Shown here in pieces: positions 30,775 through 38,094 of a stretch of 64,000 nt of DNA. The stretch spans positions 1 through 64,000 of the forward strand of contig JADLFU010000091.1 of NCBI GenBank assembly GCA_020849655.1. The letters are read 5' to 3'. The DNA comes from Polyangiaceae bacterium (GTDB lineage Bacteria > Myxococcota_A > Polyangia > Polyangiales > Polyangiaceae). The translations under genes and the position numbers were made by a program. The notes under the pieces are model-generated. The model was not told where the DNA came from. It saw only the letters and a program-made list of their open reading frames with translations, and made no database searches. Every line of letters begins with the position of its first letter. Positions within the stretch are counted from its first letter, which is position 1.

Positions 30775-31634
30775 GCGCGCACCTGCGTGCGGCGGTCGCG
30801 GCGCGCCTCGAGCGGGGCGGGGGCGGCGCCGCGCTCTCCCTCGCGTGGGAGGCGCTCGCGGAGCAGAGGTGGCGTCCCGGCGCGCCGCGGAGCGCCCGCC
30901 CGCGGATCGTCGCGGTCGCGGGGTCGAGGCTCGGAGGCTCGCAGGCCACCCCGACGGCGCTCGCCCTCGCGCTGGCGCTCGGGGCGCGGGGGGCCGAGGT
31001 CGCGGTGGTGACGCGCGCGATGGGCGCCGGCATCACCCGGCCGACGGACGTCGCGCCCGACGACGATCCTCGCGCGGTCGGCGACGAGGGGCTGTGGCTC
31101 GCGCGTGCGTCGTCCGCGCGAGTGGTGGTCGCGCGCCGGTTGGAGGAAGGCGTCACGGCGGCGTCGTCGCGCGCGGAGCTCGTGATCGTCGACGGGCGCG
31201 TCGCCGCGCACGAGCGGCTGCTCTGCCACGATCCCGACGGGCCGCTCCGCTGCCCCCCGGCGGGCGATCTGCGCGCGCCGCTCCACGTCCTGCGAGCGTG
31301 GGCCACCGCGGTGCGCGTCTCGAGCGCAGCGACGCTGCGGGTGGAGCTCCCGGCGCTGCCAGGACCGGCGCTGCTCGCGACCGCGATCGCGCGGCCCCAC
31401 CGCGTGCGCGAGGCGCTCGGAGGCCTCCCGATCGTCGAGCACCTCGCGTACCCCGATCATGGCGGGCCGCGGTTTCGCGCGGCGGTGGCGCGCGCGGTCG
31501 CCCGGCTCGGCGTCGACTGGGTCGTGTGCACCGAGAAGTGCGCGACGTGGCTGCCGGCGCGCGTCGCGGGGGCGCGCGTCGTCCCCGTCGTGGCGCGCGC
31601 GCTCGTCGACGAGGCGCTCGTCGACTCGTTGTAG
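30771..31634 (+). CDS. LpxK-like protein with degenerate kinase motifs (287 aa)
   Basis: The fold matches tetraacyldisaccharide 4'-kinase, the enzyme that phosphorylates lipid A precursors. Recognisable landmarks are GARGAEVAVVTRAMGA, VGDEGLWLA, a late ARPHRVREAL, AYPDHGG and CTEK. Key catalytic features are lost: the Walker A GGTGKTP reads GGSQATP (Lys replaced by Ala), the DDGLQH segment is absent, and TEKDAVK has become TEKCATW. It is therefore probably a non-catalytic LpxK relative. The start GTG 30771 overlaps the coiled-coil gene (GTGA). Some Sorangiineae are known to lack ordinary LPS, which would fit decay or reuse of the gene. Confidence 0.65.
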   Translation: MSAHLRAAVAARLERGGGGAALSLAWEALAEQRWRPGAPRSARPRIVAVAGSRLGGSQATPTALALALALGARGAEVAVVTRAMGAGITRPTDVAPDDDPRAVGDEGLWLARASSARVVVARRLEEGVTAASSRAELVIVDGRVAAHERLLCHDPDGPLRCPPAGDLRAPLHVLRAWATAVRVSSAATLRVELPALPGPALLATAIARPHRVREALGGLPIVEHLAYPDHGGPRFRAAVARAVARLGVDWVVCTEKCATWLPARVAGARVVPVVARALVDEALVDSL

Positions 31635-31645
31635 CCTCACGTCGA

Positions 31646-32995
31646 ATGTCGGACGACGCCGCTCCTCCGCACGACGTGGTCGTCATCGGCGCCGGGCTCT
31701 CCGGGCTCACGGCGGCGCGCGCGCTCGTCGAGCGCGGCCTCGACGTCGTCGTGCTCGAGGCGCGCGACAGGGTCGGCGGTCGCACCTGGTCGCAGCCCGT
31801 CGGCGCCGCGACGTTCGATCTCGGGGGCCAGTGGATCGGCGCGGAGCAGCCGCGCGTCGCGGCGCTGGCGCGCGAGCTCGGCCTGACGACCTTCCCGTCG
31901 TACCACCGGGGCAAGAAGGTGCTGCTGACGCGCGACGGCCGGCGACAGTACGCCGGCACGATCCCGGACGTGTCGCCGCTCGTGCTGCTCGATCTGGAGA
32001 AGTCCCTGCGCACGATCGACTGGCTGATGAAGAAGGTGCCGCTCGGCGCGCCCCTCGACTCGCGCCTCGGGCCGTCGCTCGACGCCGTCAGCGTCGGCGC
32101 GCTCATCTCGCGGTTCATGCCGTCGCGCACGGCCCGCCGCCTCGTCGCCGCCGCCGTCCGCGTGGTGTTCGGGGCCGAGCCCGCGGAGGTCTCGCTGCTG
32201 CATTTCCTCTTCTACGCGCGGAGCGGCGGCGGCTTCTTGAGGCTCATCGAGATCGAGCAGGGCGCGCAGCAAGACCGCCTCGTCGAGGGCGCGCAGGCGC
32301 TCAGCGCCGGGCTCGCTCGCCTGCTCGGGGATCGCGTGCGGCTCGGCGCGCCGGTCGCCGCGATCCGTCACGACGAGCGCGGCGTCACGGTCGTGACCCC
32401 GGCCGGCCTCGTGCGCGCGCGGCACGCCATCGTGGCCGTGCCCCCGCAGCTCGCGCAGCGGATCGACTGGAGCCCGCCGCTGCCGCCCCGCAAGGAGCAG
32501 CTGCTCACCCGCTTCTCGATGGGCGCGACGGTGAAGTGCTTCGCCCTCTACGATCGCGCGTTCTGGCGCGACGACGGGTGCTCGGGGGAGGTCGTGACGA
32601 CCGATCACGAGGTCAGCGTCGTGTTCGACAACACCTCGCACGACGGCAAGCAGCCGTGCCTGCTCGCGTTCGTGGTCGGCGACGCCGCGCGCCGCTGGAG
32701 CGAGCGGCCGGCGGACGAGCGCCGCGCCGTCGTCCTCGACGCGCTCGCCCGGGCGTTCGGCGAGCGCGCGCGGGCCGTCTGCGGCTACGTCGAGCAAGAC
32801 TGGAGCGTCGAGCCGTGGTCGCGCGGCTGCCCCGTCGGAGTCCTGCCTCCCGGCGCGTACTCCACCCTCGGCGACTCCGTGCGCGATCCGGTCGGCCGCG
32901 TGCGCTTCGCGGGGACGGAGACCTCGACCGTCTGGTGCGGCTACATGGAGGGCGCGATCTTCGCGGGGCTGCGCGCCGCCTCCGAGATCGAGTAG
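31646..32995 (+). CDS. FAD-dependent amine oxidase (449 aa)
   Basis: A complete flavin amine-oxidase layout is seen: the dinucleotide site VVVIGAGLSGLTAARALVER and VVLEARDRVGGRTW at the N-terminus, GGQWIGAEQPRV, a substrate domain in the middle, and the C-terminal FAD-contact motif FAGTETSTVWCGYMEGAI. The usual WxGYMEGA appears as WCGYMEGA. These flavoproteins oxidise amines or amino acids, giving aldehyde, ammonia and peroxide; the substrate is not readable. No signal peptide is present. ATG 31646 lies 12 bases after the LpxK-like gene and 11 bases before meaB, so it could be in the same transcript. Confidence 0.88.
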   Translation: MSDDAAPPHDVVVIGAGLSGLTAARALVERGLDVVVLEARDRVGGRTWSQPVGAATFDLGGQWIGAEQPRVAALARELGLTTFPSYHRGKKVLLTRDGRRQYAGTIPDVSPLVLLDLEKSLRTIDWLMKKVPLGAPLDSRLGPSLDAVSVGALISRFMPSRTARRLVAAAVRVVFGAEPAEVSLLHFLFYARSGGGFLRLIEIEQGAQQDRLVEGAQALSAGLARLLGDRVRLGAPVAAIRHDERGVTVVTPAGLVRARHAIVAVPPQLAQRIDWSPPLPPRKEQLLTRFSMGATVKCFALYDRAFWRDDGCSGEVVTTDHEVSVVFDNTSHDGKQPCLLAFVVGDAARRWSERPADERRAVVLDALARAFGERARAVCGYVEQDWSVEPWSRGCPVGVLPPGAYSTLGDSVRDPVGRVRFAGTETSTVWCGYMEGAIFAGLRAASEIE

Positions 32996-33006
32996 CTCGC
33001 ACGGCG

Positions 33007-34020
33007 ATGCACCCCCTCGCCCAGGCAGTGCTCGCGGGTGACGTCCGCAAGACGGCGCGCGCGTGCCGCGTCTGCGACGATCGCCTGCCCGGACACCTCG
33101 AGCTGCTGCGCGATCTCTACCCCCACACAGGGCGCGCGTACGTGCTCGGCGTGACGGGCAACCCAGGCGCGGGCAAGAGCACGGTCACCAACCAGCTCAT
33201 CGGCGCCTACCGCGAGCGCGGCCAGAAGGTCGCTGTCGTGGCGATCGATCCGTCGAGCCCGTTCTCCGGGGGCGCCATCCTCGGCGATCGCATCCGCATG
33301 CAGCGGCACTTCGAGGACCCCTCGGTCTTCATCCGCAGCGTCGCGACGCGCGGGGCGCTCGGCGGGCTCTCGCGCTCGTCGCTCGACGTCGCGCGCGTCC
33401 TCGCGGCGTGGGGCGCCGACGTCGTCATCATCGAGACCGTCGGCGTCGGCCAGGACGAGCTCGAGATCGTCAAGGCGGCGCACACCGTGCTCGTCGTGGC
33501 GGCCCCCGGCCTCGGCGACGAGATCCAGGCGATCAAGGCCGGCCTCCTCGAGTGCGCGGACGTGTTCGCGGTCAACAAGGCCGATCGCGACGGCGCGGAC
33601 GCGACCGCGCGCGATCTCGAGCTGATGATCGCGCTGTCGGGCGAGGTGAAGTCCGCTGGCGCGCACTCGCGACGCCACGCGGCCGGGCACCTCGATCTTG
33701 CGAAGCAGACGGTCGCTCACGCCGACGGCGCGTGGGTGCCGCGCGTCGTGAAGTGCGTCGCGTCGAAGGGCGAGGGGACGGCCGCCCTGCTCGCGAGCCT
33801 GGACGCGCACCGCGCGTGGCTCGCGTCCCCCGAGGGCGTCACGCGCGCCGCCGCCCGCCAGGTGGAGCTGCTGCGGGCCTCCCTGAAGGACGCCATCCTC
33901 GACGCCGCGGCGCTCGCCCTCGACGCCGAGATCGAGCGGATGTCAGCGCGCGTCGCCGCGCGCGAGCTCGATCCGTACTCGGCGGTCGAGGAGCTCGTCC
34001 GCGCGTTCAGGCGCGGCTGA
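33007..34020 (+). CDS. meaB: MeaB-type G3E GTPase, methylmalonyl-CoA mutase chaperone (337 aa)
   Basis: MeaB loads and protects adenosylcobalamin in methylmalonyl-CoA mutase. The GTPase motifs are clear: VTGNPGAGKSTVTNQLI (P-loop), DPSSPFSGGAILGDRIRM, IIETVGVGQDELE and NKAD. The C-terminal helical dimerisation arm is present and the length is standard. Its mutase partner is not in the window. A stem-loop followed by TTTT (34030-34052) lies just after the stop. Confidence 0.93.
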   Translation: MHPLAQAVLAGDVRKTARACRVCDDRLPGHLELLRDLYPHTGRAYVLGVTGNPGAGKSTVTNQLIGAYRERGQKVAVVAIDPSSPFSGGAILGDRIRMQRHFEDPSVFIRSVATRGALGGLSRSSLDVARVLAAWGADVVIIETVGVGQDELEIVKAAHTVLVVAAPGLGDEIQAIKAGLLECADVFAVNKADRDGADATARDLELMIALSGEVKSAGAHSRRHAAGHLDLAKQTVAHADGAWVPRVVKCVASKGEGTAALLASLDAHRAWLASPEGVTRAAARQVELLRASLKDAILDAAALALDAEIERMSARVAARELDPYSAVEELVRAFRRG

Positions 34021-35468
34021 CCCCCTCTGAAAAGCCTGTTGAACAGGGTTTTCTCCGCGCCCGCGGCGCCCCGTGCGCTATCTCCGTCCTCGAGGTGTCG
34101 GCGCCCCGCCGACCCGTGGAGCGACGAGACGCCATGAAGGGCCATCCGCAGATCATCGATCTCTTGAACGACGTCATCACCGCCGAGCTGACGGCGATCA
34201 ACCAGTACTTCTTGCACGCGAAGATGCTGCAGAACTGGGGCTACCACCGCCTCGCGAAGCACGTCCGACACGAGAGCATCGACGAGATGAAGCACGCCGA
34301 CGAGCTCATCGAGCGCGTGCTCTTCCTCGAGGGAGTCCCGAACCTGCAGCGCCTGTCGAAGCTCATGATCGGCGAGACGGTGAGGGAGCAGCTCGAGAAC
34401 GATCTCAAGCTCGAGTACGACGCGCACGCGCGGCTCAACGCGGGGCTCAAGCTCACCCGCGATCTCGGCGACGGCGGCACCGAGGATCTCATCCGCAGGA
34501 TCCTCGTGTCCGAGGAGTCGCACGTCGACTGGCTCGAGACGCAGCTCGGCCTGATGAAGCAGCTCGGCGAGCAGGCGTACCTCGCGGAGCAGCTCGGCGA
34601 GTAACGCGCCGGCGGGCCCGACGCGCAGCTGGACGAGCGGGCGCAGATCGACGCGGCATGTGTGCCCGCCGTGCCGCGGGATGGTGCGCGTCAAGCTGTA
34701 CTTCAGGCCGAAGACCGACGCGATGCCGGACTGGTACTGGCCGAAGATGCCGCAGTGGACGTTGCCCCAGCCGGGCGCCGTGTACCAGGGGCACGCGGTG
34801 CCCTCGAGGTAGCCGGTGTTCGCCGCGCCGTCGGTCGCGTGCCAGTGCTCGGGGTTCACGCGGAACACGTACTCGCCCATGCGCAGCACCTCGATCGCGC
34901 TGCCGGGGTGGTCGGGCAGCGCGAGGGCGCGCTTCAGGGCGCTGGCGTACCTCGCGCCTCCCTCGAAGCAGATCTTGCCGAGCAGCGCGTTCGCGCCCGG
35001 GAGCGTCCGCGGGAGCTCCTCCGTGAGCGCGATCAAGGTCTCGCCGAGGTGGGTCGTCAGCTCCTCCCAGCGCTCGCGCGACGACAGCGGCGCGATCCAG
35101 CGGAGCGCGCGCGCGTGGTCGCGGGCCGAGCGCGGCGCGCCGCCGACCTCGGCGAGGATGAACGCCCCGCGCGGCCGCAGCGCCGAGAGCGAGAGCGCGC
35201 CCATCACGAGGCCGACCGCCCGCGGCTCGTCGTCCACCGACGGCAGGTGGGGGTGCGCCTGACGCAGCAGCTCGTACCGCCGACGGAACGCGCGCGCGGT
35301 CGCGCGGGCGAGCAGCTGCTCGGCGGCGCGAGGCCCGCCCGCGTGCGGCGCGAGGCCGGCGCGGAGCATCCGGTAGTAGCTCGCGAGGCCGTCGGCAGCG
35401 AGCCAGTGGAGCGCCGCGCTCGGCACGAGCTCCCGGCGAAACGTCTCTCGGAGCGCGCGGGTCAACAT
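33717..35468 (-). CDS. conserved protein of unknown function; frame runs antisense through bfr (583 aa as read)
   Basis: The convincing part runs from ATG 35468 to about 34630 (about 280 residues). It is helical at first (MLTRALRETFRRELVPSAAL), and the second half has conserved-looking blocks: LLGKICFEGGARY, IEVLRMGEYVFRVNPEHW, GYLEGTACPWYTAPGW and TRTIPRHGGHTCRVDL. The Cys and His content suggests a small-ligand or metal site like those of V4R-type domains, but I cannot name the family. No in-frame stop appears after the expected end; the frame continues antisense through bfr into meaB until 33717. That tail is unlikely to be a real domain. It is the last gene of the cyclase group, 47 bases after the cyclase stop. 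Confidence 0.6.
   Translation of the reverse strand: MLTRALRETFRRELVPSAALHWLAADGLASYYRMLRAGLAPHAGGPRAAEQLLARATARAFRRRYELLRQAHPHLPSVDDEPRAVGLVMGALSLSALRPRGAFILAEVGGAPRSARDHARALRWIAPLSSRERWEELTTHLGETLIALTEELPRTLPGANALLGKICFEGGARYASALKRALALPDHPGSAIEVLRMGEYVFRVNPEHWHATDGAANTGYLEGTACPWYTAPGWGNVHCGIFGQYQSGIASVFGLKYSLTRTIPRHGGHTCRVDLRPLVQLRVGPAGALLAELLREVRLLAELLHQAELRLEPVDVRLLGHEDPADEILGAAVAEIAGELEPRVEPRVRVVLELEIVLELLPHRLADHELRQALQVRDSLEEEHALDELVGVLHLVDALVSDVLREAVVAPVLQHLRVQEVLVDRRQLGGDDVVQEIDDLRMALHGVSSLHGSAGRRHLEDGDSARGAAGAEKTLFNRLFRGGQPRLNARTSSSTAEYGSSSRAATRADIRSISASRASAAASRMASFREARSSSTWRAAARVTPSGDASHARCASRLASRAAVPSPFDATHFTTRGTHAPSA
34030..34052 (+). terminator. stem-loop with T-run after meaB
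   Basis: AAAAGCCTGT-TGA-ACAGGGTTTT forms a 5-bp core stem (CCTGT/ACAGG) with a three-base loop, flanked by AAAA and TTTT that can extend it past a G/G mismatch. The T-run gives an intrinsic-terminator look. Because it is symmetrical it might instead be an operator for bfr, which starts 82 bases downstream. Confidence 0.5.
34134..34604 (+). CDS. bfr: bacterioferritin (156 aa)
   Basis: Bacterioferritin stores iron in a 24-subunit haem-containing shell. All diiron ferroxidase ligands are at the standard positions: Glu18, Glu51, His54, Glu94, Glu127 and His130. The haem-binding Met52 is also present. Length is normal. It appears to be a single gene with its own promoter after the meaB stem-loop. 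The minus-strand gene from 35468 stays open through its whole antisense strand. Confidence 0.96.
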   Translation: MKGHPQIIDLLNDVITAELTAINQYFLHAKMLQNWGYHRLAKHVRHESIDEMKHADELIERVLFLEGVPNLQRLSKLMIGETVREQLENDLKLEYDAHARLNAGLKLTRDLGDGGTEDLIRRILVSEESHVDWLETQLGLMKQLGEQAYLAEQLGE

Positions 35469-35515
35469 GCGGTGATGCTCGCCGCTCCCTCCTCGCCGCG
35501 CAACCGGGGCGCGCG

Positions 35516-36790
35516 TCAGCGCAGCAGGATCTTCGGCTGACTCTCGCCCGGCCCGAGCACGTCGAATTGCTCGGTGGGCCCGAGCTCCTCGCGCGTGGAC
35601 GGGCTCACGCGCACGCGCCCCGCGACGCCGCTGCTCTCCATCGCCTTCGCGAGCTCGACCGCCTCGCCCCAGAGATCGTACGCGAAGCGCGTGCGGCCGA
35701 TGACTCCGGCGACCGCCGCGCCGGAGGCGACCCCGACCCGCACGTCGATCGGGTGGCCCGTCTCGTCGGCGAGCGCCCGCACCCGCGCCGGCAGCTCCCG
35801 CGCGAAGCGCGTCGCCCGCGCCGCGTGATCGTCGACCGGGGAGGGGACGCCCGCCGCGCCGATCCATGCGTCGCCGAGCGTCTTGATCGTCTCGACGCCG
35901 TGCCGCGCGGCGAGCTCGTCGAGCGTCGCGAAGAGCCTGCCGAGCAGCCCGGCGAGCTCCTCGGGCGGGAGGCGCTCCGCGAGCGGCGTGAAGCCCACGA
36001 CGTCGGCGACCACGACCGTGACGGCCTCGTGGCGCTCCGCGAGCGAGCGCTGGGCGCGCGTGAGGCTCGCGTCGGGGGCGCGCAGCTGCTCGGCGATCTC
36101 CCTCGGCAGCACGCTCTCCAGGAGCGCGAGCGATCTCGCCTCCTCGCGCGCGAGCGCCTCGCGACGGAGGAACTCCTGCCGCGACAGGCGCTCGAGCGTG
36201 CGGCTGGTCGCCGCGCCCGCGACGTGGACGGCGACCGCGAAGCCCGCGACCGCGTACCAGAGCGCGCCGGAGGACCAGTGCGTCCGCGTGAGCAGCAGGA
36301 ACCCCGCCGCCGTCGCGCACACCCCGAGCGTCGTCGCGTACACGAAGCGCATCGGCGTGAAGCCGTACAGGAAGCTCAGCGTGATCAGCATCCCGAGCGT
36401 CCCCACCAGCAGCTGCTGCGGCGAGGCGCGAGGCGCGGTCGCCGCGCCCATCGCGAGGATGCCGCCCGTCGCCACGAACCCGAGATAGAAGAGGATCTGC
36501 TGCGCCCGCGCCTGGAACACGCGCTCGAGCCGCCGGGAGAGCACGAAGGGCGTCGAGACGAGCATCAGCGGCAGCGCGACCCCGTATCGGATGACGTGGA
36601 GGGTCGCGCGCGCCTCGGGGAACACCGCGTGATCGAGCGCGCCGAACGCGGCGTACAGCGCGACGAGGAGCACGACGCCGACGCGCAGGTAGCCGCGGCG
36701 CTCGGCGACGAACGCGCGCGCGTAGCTCGCCTCCTGCTCGGACGAGCGGAAGCGCAGCGTGAGCGGGTGGAGCTCGGCGTCGGGCCTCAC
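35516..36790 (-). CDS. six-TM class III adenylyl cyclase subunit, C1-like (424 aa)
   Basis: The start GTG 36790 follows GGAGGGG by five bases and overlaps the stop of the neighbour (GTGA). Six hydrophobic helices occupy about residues 33-195, then a linker leads to the catalytic domain (about 253-410). Both metal aspartates are present, Asp263 in VVVADVVGFT and Asp307 in KTLGDAWIG. The transition-state pair is not: where active homodimers have Asn and Arg, the sequence AYDLWGEAVELAKAME has Glu379 and Ala383. This is the residue pattern of the C1 domain of animal adenylyl cyclases, and the segment resembles FDVW...VTLANHMEAGG of C1. It should need the adjacent C2-like protein to make cyclic AMP. 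No Gly-Gly-Asp-Glu-Phe motif. Confidence 0.9.
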   Translation of the reverse strand: MRPDAELHPLTLRFRSSEQEASYARAFVAERRGYLRVGVVLLVALYAAFGALDHAVFPEARATLHVIRYGVALPLMLVSTPFVLSRRLERVFQARAQQILFYLGFVATGGILAMGAATAPRASPQQLLVGTLGMLITLSFLYGFTPMRFVYATTLGVCATAAGFLLLTRTHWSSGALWYAVAGFAVAVHVAGAATSRTLERLSRQEFLRREALAREEARSLALLESVLPREIAEQLRAPDASLTRAQRSLAERHEAVTVVVADVVGFTPLAERLPPEELAGLLGRLFATLDELAARHGVETIKTLGDAWIGAAGVPSPVDDHAARATRFARELPARVRALADETGHPIDVRVGVASGAAVAGVIGRTRFAYDLWGEAVELAKAMESSGVAGRVRVSPSTREELGPTEQFDVLGPGESQPKILLR

Positions 36791-38082
36791 GCGAGCCCCT
36801 CCAGCCACGCGGTCTCGACGTCGCCCTTGCCCTTCAGCCGCACCTGGCCTCGGGGGCGCACGCGCGCGCCAGGGGGCAAGGCGTCGGCGAGCGCGAGCGA
36901 GATCTGGATCGCGTCCGGCGCGCCGTGGGTGTCGAGCCGCGCCGCGAGGTTCGCCGTGTCCCCCCAGCAGTCGAACGCAATTCTTCGTGTCCCGAGGACG
37001 CCCGCCACGATCGGACCGCGCGCGATCCCGACCCGCAGCGCGATCGGCAGCGCCCGATCGCGCGAGAACGCGCGGGCCGCCTCGCGCAGCGCGAGGGCCA
37101 CGGTCGCGGCGATCGTCGCGTCGTCGGCGCCGTCCTCGTCGAGGCCCGCCGCGGCCATGTACGTCGCGCCGACCGTCTTGATGCGCACGCCGCCGGCCCC
37201 CACGGTCACCTCGTCGAACCGGCTGACGATCCGGTCGAGCAGCTGCACGGCCTCGACCGGCGACAGGCGCGCCGTCGCGTCGTCGAAGCCCGTGAGCGTC
37301 GCGAACACGATCGACGCGCGGGCGCGACGGGCGATGACGTCGCCGTCGCGCGCCTTCAACGCCTCGACGTGCGACGCCGGGACGACGTTGAGCAGCAAGG
37401 CCTCGGTCCGCCGCCTGGCGTCCTCGAGCCTTCGACGCTGCACGAACCCGCGCCGCGCCGCGCCCTCGAGCGAGAACGACACGCCGAGGCCGATGAGGTT
37501 CTGCCCCGCGAGGAAGGCCCCGGCGATGGCCGCCTCATTCGCCGAGCGGACGTGCGCGTACGCGAGCGCCGCCAGCGCCACCGAGCCGCCGACGCCGACG
37601 AGCGCCGCGTACGACGCCCGGATGCCCGACACGAAGTAGAGGCAGAGGAGCGTGAACATGCTCGCCATCAAGGCCAGCATCCGCTCCGACTCATCGAACC
37701 GCGCGAGGGTGAGCCACCCCATGACCAGCAGCGAGCCCACGCCGACGACCGCCTGGTAGAGCAGGATCTCGTGCGCGTGCCGCGCGAGGTGGCGGTCGCT
37801 GCCCCGGCCGAACACGAGCGGTCCCGTGGGGAGCAGCAGCGCGAGCATCACCGCTCGGGCGGGCAGCAGCGTGGCGCGCACCTCCGTGAACACGAACGCG
37901 TCGACGAGCCCGAACAGCGCGCTGAACGCGAACAGGAGCCCGACGGCGCCGCGGATCATCGGCGCGCGCTCCAGGGCCTGCTCTCGCAAGAACTCGCGCT
38001 CCAGCGCCCGGTCCTCGAACCCGAGCCCGAGCCGACGCAGGCGCGGCGCAGGGTGCGTCGGCAGGGTCACGGGCGGTCGCAT
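36787..38082 (-). CDS. six-TM class III adenylyl cyclase subunit, C2-like (431 aa)
   Basis: Six hydrophobic helices at about residues 42-205 precede the cyclase domain (about 255-431). The metal positions are lost: Thr262 in VFATLTGF and Ala306 in IKTVGATYMAAAGL. The substrate and transition-state residues are kept: Lys302, Asp371, Asn378 and Arg382 (FDCWGDTANLAARLD), plus the phosphate-binding segment RLKGKGDVETAW at the C-terminus. This is the pattern of mammalian C2 domains, where the same places read KTIGSTYMAASG and KGKGD. Alone it should be inactive. It overlaps the C1-like gene by GTGA and lies 12 bases after a serine hydrolase gene, so the three are probably one transcript. Confidence 0.9.
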   Translation of the reverse strand: MRPPVTLPTHPAPRLRRLGLGFEDRALEREFLREQALERAPMIRGAVGLLFAFSALFGLVDAFVFTEVRATLLPARAVMLALLLPTGPLVFGRGSDRHLARHAHEILLYQAVVGVGSLLVMGWLTLARFDESERMLALMASMFTLLCLYFVSGIRASYAALVGVGGSVALAALAYAHVRSANEAAIAGAFLAGQNLIGLGVSFSLEGAARRGFVQRRRLEDARRRTEALLLNVVPASHVEALKARDGDVIARRARASIVFATLTGFDDATARLSPVEAVQLLDRIVSRFDEVTVGAGGVRIKTVGATYMAAAGLDEDGADDATIAATVALALREAARAFSRDRALPIALRVGIARGPIVAGVLGTRRIAFDCWGDTANLAARLDTHGAPDAIQISLALADALPPGARVRPRGQVRLKGKGDVETAWLEGLA

Positions 38083-38094
38083 CCGCGGCGCGCG

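Noticed and set aside
35516-38082. The cyclase pair as diguanylate cyclases or as decayed pseudogenes
   Set aside because: No GGDEF motif is present, and the residue losses are complementary rather than random, with intact frames and a strong ribosome site.
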